64,000 nucleotides of DNA from Woeseiaceae bacterium. GTDB lineage: Bacteria; Pseudomonadota; Gammaproteobacteria; Steroidobacterales; Woeseiaceae. The DNA lies in assembly GCA_030065915.1 (NCBI GenBank), contig JASJCQ010000004.1, positions 1-64,000 on the forward strand, in the 5' to 3' direction. A program made the position numbers and the translations under genes. The notes beneath the pieces are model-generated. The model was not told the DNA's origin, made no database searches, and was given only the letters and a program-made list of their open reading frames with translations. Shown in pieces: positions 53,796 to 63,640 of the stretch (position 1 is its first letter; every line of letters starts with the position of its first letter).

Positions 53796-55256
53796 TCAGC
53801 GGCTCGCCAGTTCGAGCGCCACCTGCAGGCTGCGGTCGACGCCGTTCAACTCGTCTTCAACACTGGTCGTTACACGCACGTCCGGGCTCAGGCCCTGGCC
53901 GTAGAAGCGCTCCACCGAATCGGAGACCTGCAGGAACCAGGGGACGCGAACGGTGATCTCGCTGTTAGGCAGTTTCAGAAAAAACATGATGCCGGCCGTC
54001 GGACCGTCCGGGTTGCCACCCGTCGGCTCGCCAACAAGCACGGTGTTTTTGCGGGACCGAATGACGGTTAGCAATGACGTCGAGCCCGATGAGTTCGCGT
54101 TATCGGTCAGCACGACGAGGCGGCGGTCGAAGGCGTCCGCAACCGGTGTCTTCACGCCCTGGTCCATGCCCGGCACGCCCGGTTTCAGAATGAACCAGCC
54201 GTCGTCTGTCTGATCGAATGCGGCCGGGTCAGGATCCAGCGCCGCCTGCTCCCAGGTGTTCATGTGCTGCCGCAGGTCGCCGTACTCGATACGGCGTACT
54301 CGGATTTCACGGTAGACCCGGAACGGCCTGTCCATCACGTAGCGCAACAGTCCGTTCGCGGCGTCAGAGGACCCGCCACCGTTTCGGCGCAGGTCCAGGA
54401 TCAGTGTGTCGGCGTCTTTGTCAGCGATCTCCTGGAAGATCGACCGGTAGACCGCGTCGGGATCGACAGGTTTGCGGTAGTTGACGAAGGTGTCGACGGC
54501 AAGATAGGCAACGCCTTTCTGCGGAAAGCTGAGGCGCACCTGGTCGTCGTCGCTGAAGTTCGTGTACTGGCGGCCGACCTCGCTATCGAGCTTGAGCCAG
54601 TCATCGTAAGTCAGTGCTGCCAGCGTCAGCGTCTGTGCAACCGACTTCGTATCGCGAACTTCGAGCTCAAATGACGTCGACTCGCCGTAGAGCATCGGCA
54701 GGAAATTATCGAGCGCGCCTCCCTGCCATTCGCCGTTGCGTCCGAAGGCCTCCTCGCGGACGTAGTCTGTAAACCCGTCGACAGGGATCAGCGGCAGGAT
54801 ATCGCGGATGATGGAGGCCGCCGTGCGTCCGTTGATACTGAGTATTTCAGAGCCGACCGCAAGACGTTGATCGCCGCTGAATCGCACAAACATCCGTCCG
54901 TCCCTGACGATTGCATGAAAAGGCAGGTACGTAGGCTGCTCCTTGCGATAGTCCGCTATCGACTTCGGCAGCTCCGCCTTCGTGTGATCGCAGCGCAGCT
55001 CAGCCAGCGTGCGGGACACTTCGGTGTACAGCGTGCTGACGTCACTGCCGTCTCGCTGTTGGGTTTCCAGCCGGCCCCAGAACGCCTGCATGTGTGTTTC
55101 ACTGGTGTAGCGTCCGTAGCCCGGGTGCAAGGTGGTCAGCGCTTCCTTCAGGATCGCGACGTCTTCATTGACCTGCTCGGCGGTCAGCGCAGCATTCGGC
55201 AGGTCGGCAGTCGCGGCAGCCGGAAGGAGCAGGAAGAGCAGGAGAAAGCGTTTCAT
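53796..55256 (-). CDS. S41-family peptidase (tail-specific-like)
   Basis: Exported protein of 486 residues (signal peptide ends near ATADLP). The middle and C-terminal S41 core has LILDLRRNGGGSSDAANG, TDNANSSGSTSLLTVIRSRKNTVLVGEPTGGN and the catalytic Ser in SSGS, with a helical N-domain that includes AELRCDHTKAEL. A PDZ motif is not obvious. It lies between the esterase and a regulator, alone on the minus strand. The target is unknown; a role in the carbohydrate system is not supported by the sequence. Confidence 0.85.
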   Translation of the reverse strand: MKRFLLLFLLLPAAATADLPNAALTAEQVNEDVAILKEALTTLHPGYGRYTSETHMQAFWGRLETQQRDGSDVSTLYTEVSRTLAELRCDHTKAELPKSIADYRKEQPTYLPFHAIVRDGRMFVRFSGDQRLAVGSEILSINGRTAASIIRDILPLIPVDGFTDYVREEAFGRNGEWQGGALDNFLPMLYGESTSFELEVRDTKSVAQTLTLAALTYDDWLKLDSEVGRQYTNFSDDDQVRLSFPQKGVAYLAVDTFVNYRKPVDPDAVYRSIFQEIADKDADTLILDLRRNGGGSSDAANGLLRYVMDRPFRVYREIRVRRIEYGDLRQHMNTWEQAALDPDPAAFDQTDDGWFILKPGVPGMDQGVKTPVADAFDRRLVVLTDNANSSGSTSLLTVIRSRKNTVLVGEPTGGNPDGPTAGIMFFLKLPNSEITVRVPWFLQVSDSVERFYGQGLSPDVRVTTSVEDELNGVDRSLQVALELASR

Positions 55257-55344
55257 TGGCGTGGTCCATCGTGTGAATCGAGGACCGAAATCTATCGATC
55301 ACTCCCTCTGTCCGCGCCCCAAAAACTCGATACCTAAGCCGTTT

Positions 55345-56466
55345 TTATGATTTGGCACCTTTCAGGGCCGTCTTGAACGCCGATGGGGTCTGTCCGGTCA
55401 GCTGTTTAAACACACGATTGAAGCTGGTCTTCGATGAGAACCCGGCTTCCAGCCCGATATCGAGCAGCGTTCTCGAGCCCTGTTCGGCGATGGCCTCGCG
55501 CACCTCGTTGACCCGGTAGCCGTTGATGAAGTCACTGAAGTTCTGGCCCAGCCTCCTGTTGATGGCGGCCGACGTCGTGGTCGTGTTCGAGCCAACGAGG
55601 CTGGCGAGGCGTTTCAGGCTCAGGTCCGGGTCACGGTACAGCTTCTCGCCTTCGACCAGCGACTGCAGTCTTGTTGCAAGCGCCTCAAGGCGGGAGGTGT
55701 CGTCCACCGGTTGCGGATCGACTTCCTCCAGCGTTACCGGCATAACGGGATTGGGCAGTGCTGCGTGCCGCAGCGCCTCATAGCCCAGCCAGTAAGTTGC
55801 TATTGAGATCCAGACGTAAAAGTAGAAACCCTCGACGTAGGAAACCGGATCGACGAAGCGGTCGTAGAGCAACTCGGCAAGCACCCAGGCCAGCGTGAAC
55901 ACCAGCGCGATGAAGTAGTGCCGGACCCAGGTCGGGTCATGCGTTTCGCCATTGGACACGTTCTGCTGCATCCACATTCGATAGCGAAGCACTCGCCGCC
56001 ATGAAATGCCGATGGCGATCACCGCGAATGCCAGCGCCAATAGTTCCTGGGCGGGATCGATGTAGGGAGAGTGCACCACGTCGTCCCAGTCCCAGCGTGT
56101 GCTTACCGGCAGCGCGAAAAGCACCGAGTAGTACCCGATCTGGATCAGCAAAGGGACGAACAACCAACGCCAGTACGACGGAGGCGATCCGTGCACGAGG
56201 CAGTAGCAGTACAGGTAGATCAGTACGCCGTAACCGAGACTCCAGTTGCTCGGCATGAAGGTCAGCCACGGAAACGCCTGGTAGAACCCGGCGAAGCCGA
56301 TGATCTGCGGTGTCATCCACAGAACGAAGGCAAGGATCAGTGTCGCAACGAAGCGATTCATCGCTCGATTGACCGGCACGCGCCACAAGCCAACGATGGT
56401 AATCAGTCCCTGGATGGCGCCTATGAGCAGGATGGCTGAACGCCAGCCTATCGAGATGGACTCCAT
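55345..56466 (-). CDS. Membrane-embedded AraC-family regulator
   Basis: About 373 residues from the ATG at 56466; the in-frame extension to 56550 lies before the first helix. The N-terminal half has about seven membrane helices (5-240). The C-terminal AraC HTH reads GSNTTTTSAAINRRLGQNFSDFINGY and LEAGFSSKTSFNRVFKQLTGQTPS. It is a one-component membrane regulator, similar to other 7TM-AraC proteins. The nearest target could be the S41 peptidase or DUF533 genes. The signal is unknown. Confidence 0.88.
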   Translation of the reverse strand: MESISIGWRSAILLIGAIQGLITIVGLWRVPVNRAMNRFVATLILAFVLWMTPQIIGFAGFYQAFPWLTFMPSNWSLGYGVLIYLYCYCLVHGSPPSYWRWLFVPLLIQIGYYSVLFALPVSTRWDWDDVVHSPYIDPAQELLALAFAVIAIGISWRRVLRYRMWMQQNVSNGETHDPTWVRHYFIALVFTLAWVLAELLYDRFVDPVSYVEGFYFYVWISIATYWLGYEALRHAALPNPVMPVTLEEVDPQPVDDTSRLEALATRLQSLVEGEKLYRDPDLSLKRLASLVGSNTTTTSAAINRRLGQNFSDFINGYRVNEVREAIAEQGSRTLLDIGLEAGFSSKTSFNRVFKQLTGQTPSAFKTALKGAKS

Positions 56467-56690
56467 TGGCGAAGCATGCCACAAGCGCCGACGCCGGTCG
56501 TGCCTTGTACCTGCTGCGGCTGACCAGTCGGAATACGTGGGCAGTTTCAACGTACGACTGCAGCGCTTCGAGATTCGTAAGGTGCCTGGGAAAGCCTCGG
56601 CTTTCCCGATGATTTGGTATGAATAAATCCGATTTTCCTTAAGGCTTGTCCTGTCTAACCTACATAGCCACTCAAAAAGGACTTAACAGC

Positions 56691-57383
56691 ATGGACTTCA
56701 ACAAAATCGTCAAGGGCCTCTCCAGCAGCGGCGCCGTATCGGGCTTCGCGGGCGGGCTCGCCGGCAGTGCCCTGGTCGGCGCGGTCAGCGGCAAGAAGGG
56801 CAAGAAGATGGCGAAGGGTGCACTGAAAGTGGGTGCTCTGGCGGCCGTCGGTGGCCTCGCTTACAAGGCCTACAACAACTACCGTCAGCAAAACTCGGCT
56901 GCGCCGGCGCCGGTCCCAACGCGCGGGCCGGCAATGGGCGCACTGCCGGCGACTCCGGAACAGTGGAACGACATTTCACAGGATCGCTTTGAGGCCGTTG
57001 TCGAAGATGACACCAGCCCGGGTTCGCTGCTGCTGATTCGCGCCATGATCGCGGCGGCAGCATCAGACGGACACATGGACAGCGAAGAGCAAGACCGCGT
57101 CTTCCAGCAGGCCGAGCAGCTCAACTTGTCACAGCAGGAAAAGGCCGCGCTGTTCGACGAGCTTCGACAGCCGCTAGGCATGCAAGCCCTCGTATCGCAG
57201 GTCAACAACCCGGAAACGGCAGTCGAGGTCTACGCCGCTTCCGTCGCCGCTATCGACGAGACGCGACCGGAGGCCAGGACCTACCTTCGGGCACTGGCAG
57301 TATCACTCGACATACCCGGCGAGCTCGTACAGTCGATTCACGACGAGATTGACGCAGCGAAGCAACAGGAAGCGGCAGCCTGA
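56691..57383 (+). CDS. DUF533/YebE-like protein with TerB-type domain
   Basis: About 230 residues from the ATG at 56691 (AAAAGGA upstream). A Gly-rich N-terminus includes GFAGGLAGSALVGAVSGKKGKK and a membrane-like helix. A linker PAPVPTRGPA follows, then a TerB/DUF533 helical domain (about 110-230) with LLIRAMIAAAASDGHMDSEEQDRVF. YebE relatives are inner-membrane stress proteins of unknown activity. Not linked to the neighbours. Confidence 0.82.
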   Translation: MDFNKIVKGLSSSGAVSGFAGGLAGSALVGAVSGKKGKKMAKGALKVGALAAVGGLAYKAYNNYRQQNSAAPAPVPTRGPAMGALPATPEQWNDISQDRFEAVVEDDTSPGSLLLIRAMIAAAASDGHMDSEEQDRVFQQAEQLNLSQQEKAALFDELRQPLGMQALVSQVNNPETAVEVYAASVAAIDETRPEARTYLRALAVSLDIPGELVQSIHDEIDAAKQQEAAA

Positions 57384-57507
57384 TTTACCGCCGACCGGTC
57401 TCTTTTCCCTGAGGCGACACCACTGACGGAACGCCGGTGGCCGGGTTAGAATTTCCCCATTCTGGCCCGCCATCGGCGGCCCGCTTTTTCAGTTCCGGGG
57501 ACCCCCA

Positions 57508-58428
57508 ATGACAAACACCTCTGCATGGCCCAAGCTGGACTACGCCAAGTGGAGCGATTCGCTCGCGACCTTACACATGTGGACGCAGATCGTCGGCAAG
57601 ACCCGCATGGTGCAGTCGCCATGGCTGAACCACTCCTGGCACGTCACGCTGTACGTCACCCCCCGGGGCCTGACGACCGGCAATATCCCGCACGGCGATC
57701 GCTATTTCAGCATTGAGTTCGACTTTGTCGAGCACGCACTGTTCATCCGCGAGTGCAACGGCGAGACCAGGACCATCAAGCTCGCGCCCAAGGACACGGC
57801 GGACTTCTATCATGAGGTCATGGACGCTCTCGAACAGCTGGGTGTACCCGTATCGATCAACACCAAACCGAACGAGGTGCCGGATCCGATCCCGTTCCCG
57901 GAGGACAGGACGCACAAGGCCTACGATCCCGATGCCGTATACGATTTCTGGCGCGCGCTGTACCTTATTGACCGCGTTTTCAGCCGCTTCCGCGCTGACT
58001 TCGCCGGCAAGGCCAGCCCTTCGCACTTCTTCTGGGGCAGTTTCGACCTCGCGGTGACGAGGTTCTCAGGCCGGGAGGCGCCCGATCATCCGGGCGGCCT
58101 GCCCAACATGCCGCTGTGGGTGGCGCAGGAAGCGTATTCACATGAGGTTAGCAGTGCGGGTTTCTGGCCCGGCGGAGACAGCTTCCCGGAGCCGATCTTC
58201 TATTCTTACGCGTATCCGTCGCCCGAAGGTTTCGACCAGGCCGTCGTTCTGCCGGAGGCGGCACAGTGGTCGAAGGACCTCGGCGAGTTCGTCCTGCGCT
58301 ACGAGGATGTGCGGCTCGCCGACGACCCCGAAGCGACGCTCCTGAGCTTCCTTGAGAGCACGTTCGAAGCGGCGGCGGCGCTGGGCGACTGGGATCTCGA
58401 TCAGTATCAGCGCCGACACTTCCCTTAA
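57508..58428 (+). CDS. DUF5996-family protein
   Basis: Protein of 306 residues, starting after a G-rich GGGGAC site. Family features are a Trp-rich start (WPKLDYAKWSDSLATLHMWTQIVGKTRM), HSWHVTLYVTPRGLTTG and HFFWGSFDLAVTRFSGR. The domain is conserved among Proteobacteria but has no known role. No membrane helices or signal. It is convergent with the RND pump, 22 bp apart. The upstream gap has a CCGCC-ATC-GGCGG hairpin and T5 (about 57470-57490). Confidence 0.85.
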   Translation: MTNTSAWPKLDYAKWSDSLATLHMWTQIVGKTRMVQSPWLNHSWHVTLYVTPRGLTTGNIPHGDRYFSIEFDFVEHALFIRECNGETRTIKLAPKDTADFYHEVMDALEQLGVPVSINTKPNEVPDPIPFPEDRTHKAYDPDAVYDFWRALYLIDRVFSRFRADFAGKASPSHFFWGSFDLAVTRFSGREAPDHPGGLPNMPLWVAQEAYSHEVSSAGFWPGGDSFPEPIFYSYAYPSPEGFDQAVVLPEAAQWSKDLGEFVLRYEDVRLADDPEATLLSFLESTFEAAAALGDWDLDQYQRRHFP

Positions 58429-58450
58429 GTATCGATCGGCGAGTATTTGC

Positions 58451-61400
58451 TCAGGCTTGGGTCGCGGGTTCTTCGCGGGCAGAGGTTGTCCGCGGAGAGA
58501 CGAGCTTGCGCAGGTCATCGACAATGACGGCCACCGACGGTGTCACGAATAACACCATAAACGCGGAAATGACGATGCCGAAACCCAGGCTAACCGCCAT
58601 CGGAATCAGGAACTGGGCTTGTGGGCTCTTCTCGAACAGCAGCGGTGCGAGACCGAGCGCGGTCGTCAATGTGGTCAGCAACACGGGACGGAAGCGACGA
58701 GCTGCCGAATCTGCAGCGGCCGTGATCGGGGGGCGGCCTTCATCGCGGTACTGGTTGTAGAGATCGACCAGGACGACGGACGCGTTCACGGCAACACCCG
58801 CCAAGGCGACGATGCCGAAGATCGAGATAAACGACAGAGCGAACCCGAGCACGAAGTGACCGAGAATGGCGCCCGCTACGCCCAGCGGGATGGCGATAAG
58901 GATTGCGATTGGCTGTATGTACGACCGCAGCTGTGTCGCAATCATTGCGAAAATAACCAGCACTACGACAATGAAGGCACGGGCAATTTGCGCCAGGTCT
59001 TCGTTCTGCTCGCGGGCCGATCCGGCTCGTATCCAGCGCAACCCGGGGTGCGCCTCCTCGAGGGCCGGCATGACGTCTGCGACGATGGCGTCATTGACGA
59101 CATTCGGCGTCGATATGCTCTCGTCCACGTCGGCACTGACGGTCACCACGCGGCGCCCGTCGACACGCTCGATTGACGAGTATGCGCGGCTTTCTTCGAC
59201 ACTCGCGACGGTGAACAGGGGAGCGCTGCCGCCAGCGGGCAACTGAACCCGAAAATTATCCAGGGCATCGAGACTGGCTCGTGTGGCCTCCGGGTAACGC
59301 ACGTAGACCCGGACTTCCTCGCGGCCGCGCTGGATTCTCTGCACCTCTTCTCCAAAGAAACCCTGGCGTACCTGTACCGCTATGTCCGCCTCCCGAAGGC
59401 CTGCGGCACGGCCGGCTGCCGTCAGCTCGAAGACGAGCTGGCGTTTGCCGAGGTCAAAGCTGTCTTCGATCTGGTTGACGCCGTCGATGTTGGCCAGGAG
59501 TTGTTTCATGTCATCGGAGGCCGCGATCAGCTCAGCTTCGTCCTGATGCGCGAGTTCGAATTCGACGTCGGATCCGAAGCGGACGAAGCTCGAACTGAAG
59601 CTCACACGTTCGGCGCCTTCGATCGTACCGGTCTGCTCTCGCCAACGTCGCTCGATCTCTGCCGCCGACGTCAGGCGCTCGCCGTAGGGTGTCAACTCGA
59701 TGCGAATCTGTCCGATGTTTTCCTGGCTTGTGAAGCTGCTCTGCGCTCCGGGACCGTTGCCTGTTGACGCGCGGCCACCGGCCGTTGACGTCACCGCAAC
59801 GAGAATCGACTCGCCGGTTTCCTCTTGCATCTGGTCGGCCACTTCGTAGGCCGCGGCCTTCATTCGCTGGATCGCGGATTCAGTACGCTCATAAGGTGTG
59901 CCCTCCGGCATGACCAACGATGCGGACAGGCTGTTCCCTTCGACGGCCGGGAAGAAGATGAAGCGAACCTGGCCATTCTGTACAAGACCGATGCACAGGA
60001 TGAAGAAGGCAATCGCAACGCTAACCGTCGCGTAGCGCCACCTGGACGTGAACGCGACTGCGGGCCGCACGCCGCGCTCCCTGATGAATTCGACGCCCCC
60101 GGCGATCTTGAGCTGAACGCGCTTGACGATGCCCCGGGACCACGGACCGCCGCCGCTCAGGTGCGACGGCAAGATACAGAACGCTTCGAGTACGGATACA
60201 AGTAATACACTAATCACGACCAGCGGAATTGCCCGCGTGATGTCGCCGAAGGTCCCCCCGGTTACTAATAATGGCGCGAAGGCCGCCACCGAGGTCAGTA
60301 CGCCGACTATGACCGGCGCGAACATACGTTTTGCGCCGCGCGCTGCTGCGTCCTCTCCGGACCCGCCATTCTCACGCTCCGCGTCGATGTTCTCACCGAT
60401 GACGATCGCGTCATCGACGACCAGCCCCAGTACGATGATCAGGCCGAACAGCGAGATCATCGTCACGGTGACGCCAAGCGCACCGAACACCATGAAGCCG
60501 CCCGCGAAAGCCGTCGCGATGCCCATGCTGACCCAGACCGCCAGGCGAAGGTCGAGCATCAGTACGAGGAACAGGAAGACCAGGGCAAAACCGAAAGCAC
60601 CGTTGCGCAGCAGCAGGTTGACGCGCTCGCGCAGCAGCTGGGTCTCGTCTCGCAGCTGCACGAGTTCGATGCCCGGCGGTGGTGCGAAATCAGCAAGGTA
60701 GTCGTCGACCGCGGCCTTGACCTTCAGGACGTCCTCGGCTTCGGCGCGCGAGACTTTGACGAACACAGCGGGCCGTCCGTTGTACAGGTTGCTGAGCCGC
60801 TCACGTACGAATCCGTCGCGAACCGTCGCGATGTCATTTAGCGTAATAACAGAACCGTCCGGCAGCGTGCGAACGACGACGGACTCGAACTCCTCGCCGG
60901 TTTGCCGCTTCTGGTTGGTGCGCAGCAGGATTTCACCGGAGCTCGAAACGATCGAGCCGCCGGCGAGGTCAAGTGACGATCGTCGCACCGCGTCGGCGAC
61001 GTCGGCAAAGGTCAGGTCGTAACGCCGAAGTGTCTCTTCGCTGATCTCGATCGAAATCTCGAGGTCGCGATCGCCTTCCAGCTCGACAAGAGAGATACCC
61101 GGTCGCGTCAACAGGTCTCGTTCGATGCTTTCGGCCATCTTTCTAAGCGCCATCGGGCCGACGTCACCAACCACCGCAAGCGTTACGACGCCGCCGGTAG
61201 GCTTCGGTGCAACGACGACCGGCTTCTCGGCGTTTTCGGGCGGGAAGTCGCTCAGGCGATCCACGGCGGATTCAACGTCGTCCTTGACGAGATCGACATC
61301 GGCGAAGTCACTCGTCTCGACGACGATGCGGCCGACGTTTTCGGAGGCGGTCGATGTGACGCGCTTCACGCCGTCGATACCCAGGACGGCTTCCTCGACG

Positions 61401-61618
61401 CGCCGTGTAACACCTTCCTCGACCTCGGCCGGCGTCGCGCCCGGAAAGGGAACGGTAACGTCAACGGTGCCCGGCGAAATCGTCGGGAAGACCTGCCGCT
61501 GCAGGTTCATAGCCGACAACGCGCCGCCGACAAGCAGCACGACCATCACAAGGTTGGCCGCAACCGGGTTGCGGATGAACCAGCTGATCAGTCCCTTGTT
61601 GTCACTTGCCTGCAGCAC
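58451..61618 (-). CDS. RND-family efflux pump permease
   Basis: About 1055 residues from the GTG at 61618, which lies after GGAG and overlaps the adaptor gene end; the longer frame to 61687 is not needed. Two repeats of six helices and two large periplasmic domains. The first contains FPTISPGTVDVTVPFPGATPAEVEEGV in two segments, and the fourth-helix proton-relay pair is GLVVDDAIVIGEN. It matches multidrug-type RND transporters. Coupled to a membrane-fusion protein. No outer-membrane channel gene is in the window. Confidence 0.93.
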   Translation of the reverse strand: MLQASDNKGLISWFIRNPVAANLVMVVLLVGGALSAMNLQRQVFPTISPGTVDVTVPFPGATPAEVEEGVTRRVEEAVLGIDGVKRVTSTASENVGRIVVETSDFADVDLVKDDVESAVDRLSDFPPENAEKPVVVAPKPTGGVVTLAVVGDVGPMALRKMAESIERDLLTRPGISLVELEGDRDLEISIEISEETLRRYDLTFADVADAVRRSSLDLAGGSIVSSSGEILLRTNQKRQTGEEFESVVVRTLPDGSVITLNDIATVRDGFVRERLSNLYNGRPAVFVKVSRAEAEDVLKVKAAVDDYLADFAPPPGIELVQLRDETQLLRERVNLLLRNGAFGFALVFLFLVLMLDLRLAVWVSMGIATAFAGGFMVFGALGVTVTMISLFGLIIVLGLVVDDAIVIGENIDAERENGGSGEDAAARGAKRMFAPVIVGVLTSVAAFAPLLVTGGTFGDITRAIPLVVISVLLVSVLEAFCILPSHLSGGGPWSRGIVKRVQLKIAGGVEFIRERGVRPAVAFTSRWRYATVSVAIAFFILCIGLVQNGQVRFIFFPAVEGNSLSASLVMPEGTPYERTESAIQRMKAAAYEVADQMQEETGESILVAVTSTAGGRASTGNGPGAQSSFTSQENIGQIRIELTPYGERLTSAAEIERRWREQTGTIEGAERVSFSSSFVRFGSDVEFELAHQDEAELIAASDDMKQLLANIDGVNQIEDSFDLGKRQLVFELTAAGRAAGLREADIAVQVRQGFFGEEVQRIQRGREEVRVYVRYPEATRASLDALDNFRVQLPAGGSAPLFTVASVEESRAYSSIERVDGRRVVTVSADVDESISTPNVVNDAIVADVMPALEEAHPGLRWIRAGSAREQNEDLAQIARAFIVVVLVIFAMIATQLRSYIQPIAILIAIPLGVAGAILGHFVLGFALSFISIFGIVALAGVAVNASVVLVDLYNQYRDEGRPPITAAADSAARRFRPVLLTTLTTALGLAPLLFEKSPQAQFLIPMAVSLGFGIVISAFMVLFVTPSVAVIVDDLRKLVSPRTTSAREEPATQA

Positions 61619-62759
61619 CAACGACTCCACCGGCGTCAGCAACTGCGCCGTTGTTGATGCGCCGCACCGGCATGCCGACACGAGCATCCGGCGGTGGAAT
61701 GGCGACTACGCCGTCAGCGGTATCGAAGGCACTAACGATGACAGCGTCGCCGTCCCTGCCAAGCAGTTCGACTCTCCGGTCCGCAAGCGCTTCGCCGTCC
61801 ACGACCCAAAGCCGATCCCGAGCCGTCAGCGCGGCAGGCGGCAGGATGATGGCATCTGCCGTCGCGGCGCCTTCGATGGTGACCGAGACAAACTCGCCGA
61901 CCGTCAGGGCCCTGGAGTCCTCGCTGATGACAAACAACGTGCCCAGGCGCGTACGCTCATCCAACGCGGCCGCCTTGCGAACAACCGTGCCCTGAATCTC
62001 CTCGCCTGTCGGCGTGGAGATCATCGCCGTACGTCTGGCGACAGAACCGATACGCTGCAGCTCGTCGCTGGAGACCGGGACCGCAATCTCGAGACTCGCC
62101 GTCGAGAACATCGAGCCAACAGATCCGGCCATACCAACGACCTGACCGACGTCGAGCTGCGTGTTCAGGATACGGGCGTCGAAGGGTGCGCGAATGACGG
62201 TGCGGCTGAGTGCGAGTTCGGCGGTCGCGCGTGCGGCCTCTCCGCTGTGGAGCCTGGCCTTGGCTGCTGCGATCTGCGGTACCCGCGCACGCAGGTCGGG
62301 AATCTCCCTGTCCGGCGACGTCGACTGCCAGATCTCGCGTTCGGCGGCCGCTTCGGCTTCGAGTTGTGCCAGCTCACTGCGTGCCACCTCGATATCGGCC
62401 AGCGTTCGCTCGACGGCCAGCTCGTAGTCGGCCGGATCGATGCGGAACAGGCTGTCGCCCTCAGCAACCACGGCGCCGGGCCGGAATGCCGGTGCGACCT
62501 CGATGACGCGTCCTTCGACCTGCGGGATGATGCTCGTGATCGTGCGAGCTTCGACGACGCCGTTGAGTTCGACAACCGGGGAGTAGGCCGTTGCAACCGG
62601 CTTGACCACGGTAACGGCGACCTGGTCCGAGACCGAGCGCGGCCGTACGTCGCGCTCGTCAGGCTTTAGCGATGCGGACAGCAGCACCGCCGATCCGACG
62701 ACCGCAATGACGAAAGCGAGCTGAAACGCCCCCGCGTGGCGCTTGATGAATGAAGCCAT
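61602..62759 (-). CDS. RND periplasmic adaptor (membrane fusion protein)
   Basis: Protein of 385 residues with an N-terminal anchor helix (about 12-30). Lipoyl/barrel-sandwich parts are SIIPQVEGRVIEVAPAF and the helical hairpin DIEVARSELAQLEAEAAAE (about 140-160). The C-terminal membrane-proximal domain holds GDAVIVSAFDTADGVV. Adaptor for the RND pump that follows, to connect it with a TolC-like channel elsewhere. The first gene of this two-gene operon; its 3' end overlaps the pump start. Confidence 0.92.
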   Translation of the reverse strand: MASFIKRHAGAFQLAFVIAVVGSAVLLSASLKPDERDVRPRSVSDQVAVTVVKPVATAYSPVVELNGVVEARTITSIIPQVEGRVIEVAPAFRPGAVVAEGDSLFRIDPADYELAVERTLADIEVARSELAQLEAEAAAEREIWQSTSPDREIPDLRARVPQIAAAKARLHSGEAARATAELALSRTVIRAPFDARILNTQLDVGQVVGMAGSVGSMFSTASLEIAVPVSSDELQRIGSVARRTAMISTPTGEEIQGTVVRKAAALDERTRLGTLFVISEDSRALTVGEFVSVTIEGAATADAIILPPAALTARDRLWVVDGEALADRRVELLGRDGDAVIVSAFDTADGVVAIPPPDARVGMPVRRINNGAVADAGGVVGAAGK

Positions 62760-62843
62760 GAGTTTGCACCTTTATGAGCCAATATGGTGACGCATATGGG
62801 GCGCGGGGTGTGTTTCGTGTTGTAACTGTGCCCGAAACTGTGC

Positions 62844-63383
62844 TCAGGTGCCCAGTGCTGCCTCGATCTCGGCGACCAGCTTGTCGTCGTAGGGCTGGGT
62901 GCGCGGGCTGAACTCGGTGATCACCTGGCCATCGCGGCCGATCAGGTACTTGTGGAAATTCCACGTCGGGAAAGTGCCTGCAGCCTCGGCGAGGTCTGCG
63001 TAAAACGGGTGCGCGTCTTTTTCCTTGACCGTGATCTTTTCGAACATCGGGAAACGGACCTTATAAGTCAGGCGGCAGAACTCCTGGATCTGCTCCTCGG
63101 TGCCCGGTTCCTGACCCATGAAGTCGTTCGACGGAAAGCCGAGGACGACGAGACCCTTGTCACCGTACTCGCTGTAAAGTTTTTCCAGGCCGTCGTACTG
63201 GGGCGTATTGCCGCACTTCGACGCCGTGTTGACGACCAGCAGAACCTTGCCGGCATACTCGTCCGCCAGGTTTACGACTTCGTCCGAGGCGAGCCGGCGG
63301 AAGTCCTGGTCAAGCAGGGCGTCGTCAGACGCGATCGATGTTGTTGCAGACATAAGCAGCAGTATCCCGATGAGTTTCTTCAT
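62844..63383 (-). CDS. Exported glutathione peroxidase
   Basis: Protein of 179 residues with a signal peptide (ends near SIASDD), so periplasmic. Thioredoxin-fold peroxidase with peroxidatic Cys57 (NTASKCGNTPQYDGLE), resolving-type Gln91 (NDFMGQEPG) and Trp141 (WNFHKYL), the Cys-type GPx triad. It removes hydroperoxides, more often using thioredoxin than glutathione in bacteria. It follows the RND operon on the same strand and appears transcribed separately. Confidence 0.92.
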   Translation of the reverse strand: MKKLIGILLLMSATTSIASDDALLDQDFRRLASDEVVNLADEYAGKVLLVVNTASKCGNTPQYDGLEKLYSEYGDKGLVVLGFPSNDFMGQEPGTEEQIQEFCRLTYKVRFPMFEKITVKEKDAHPFYADLAEAAGTFPTWNFHKYLIGRDGQVITEFSPRTQPYDDKLVAEIEAALGT

Positions 63384-63640
63384 GACTTGCTCCGTTCAGG
63401 CCCGATGCCTGAGCATGGATTTGAAAGACGAACCACCTGCCTAAGCGGCTTCGAATAGCGGCATCGGCCTTTTGGTCCGGATCATAGCGGTTACGAATCT
63501 GGAGCGTGAGAATGACCGAATAACCGGTCAACGTGTGTATCGACTTGTAACGATGCCGGTTCCGCGGCGCCCTGGCATCGCCAGCAGCCGTGTCCGGCGC
63601 AGCAGTTCCATTTCATCGCCTGCTGAAGCATGCTCGTGAC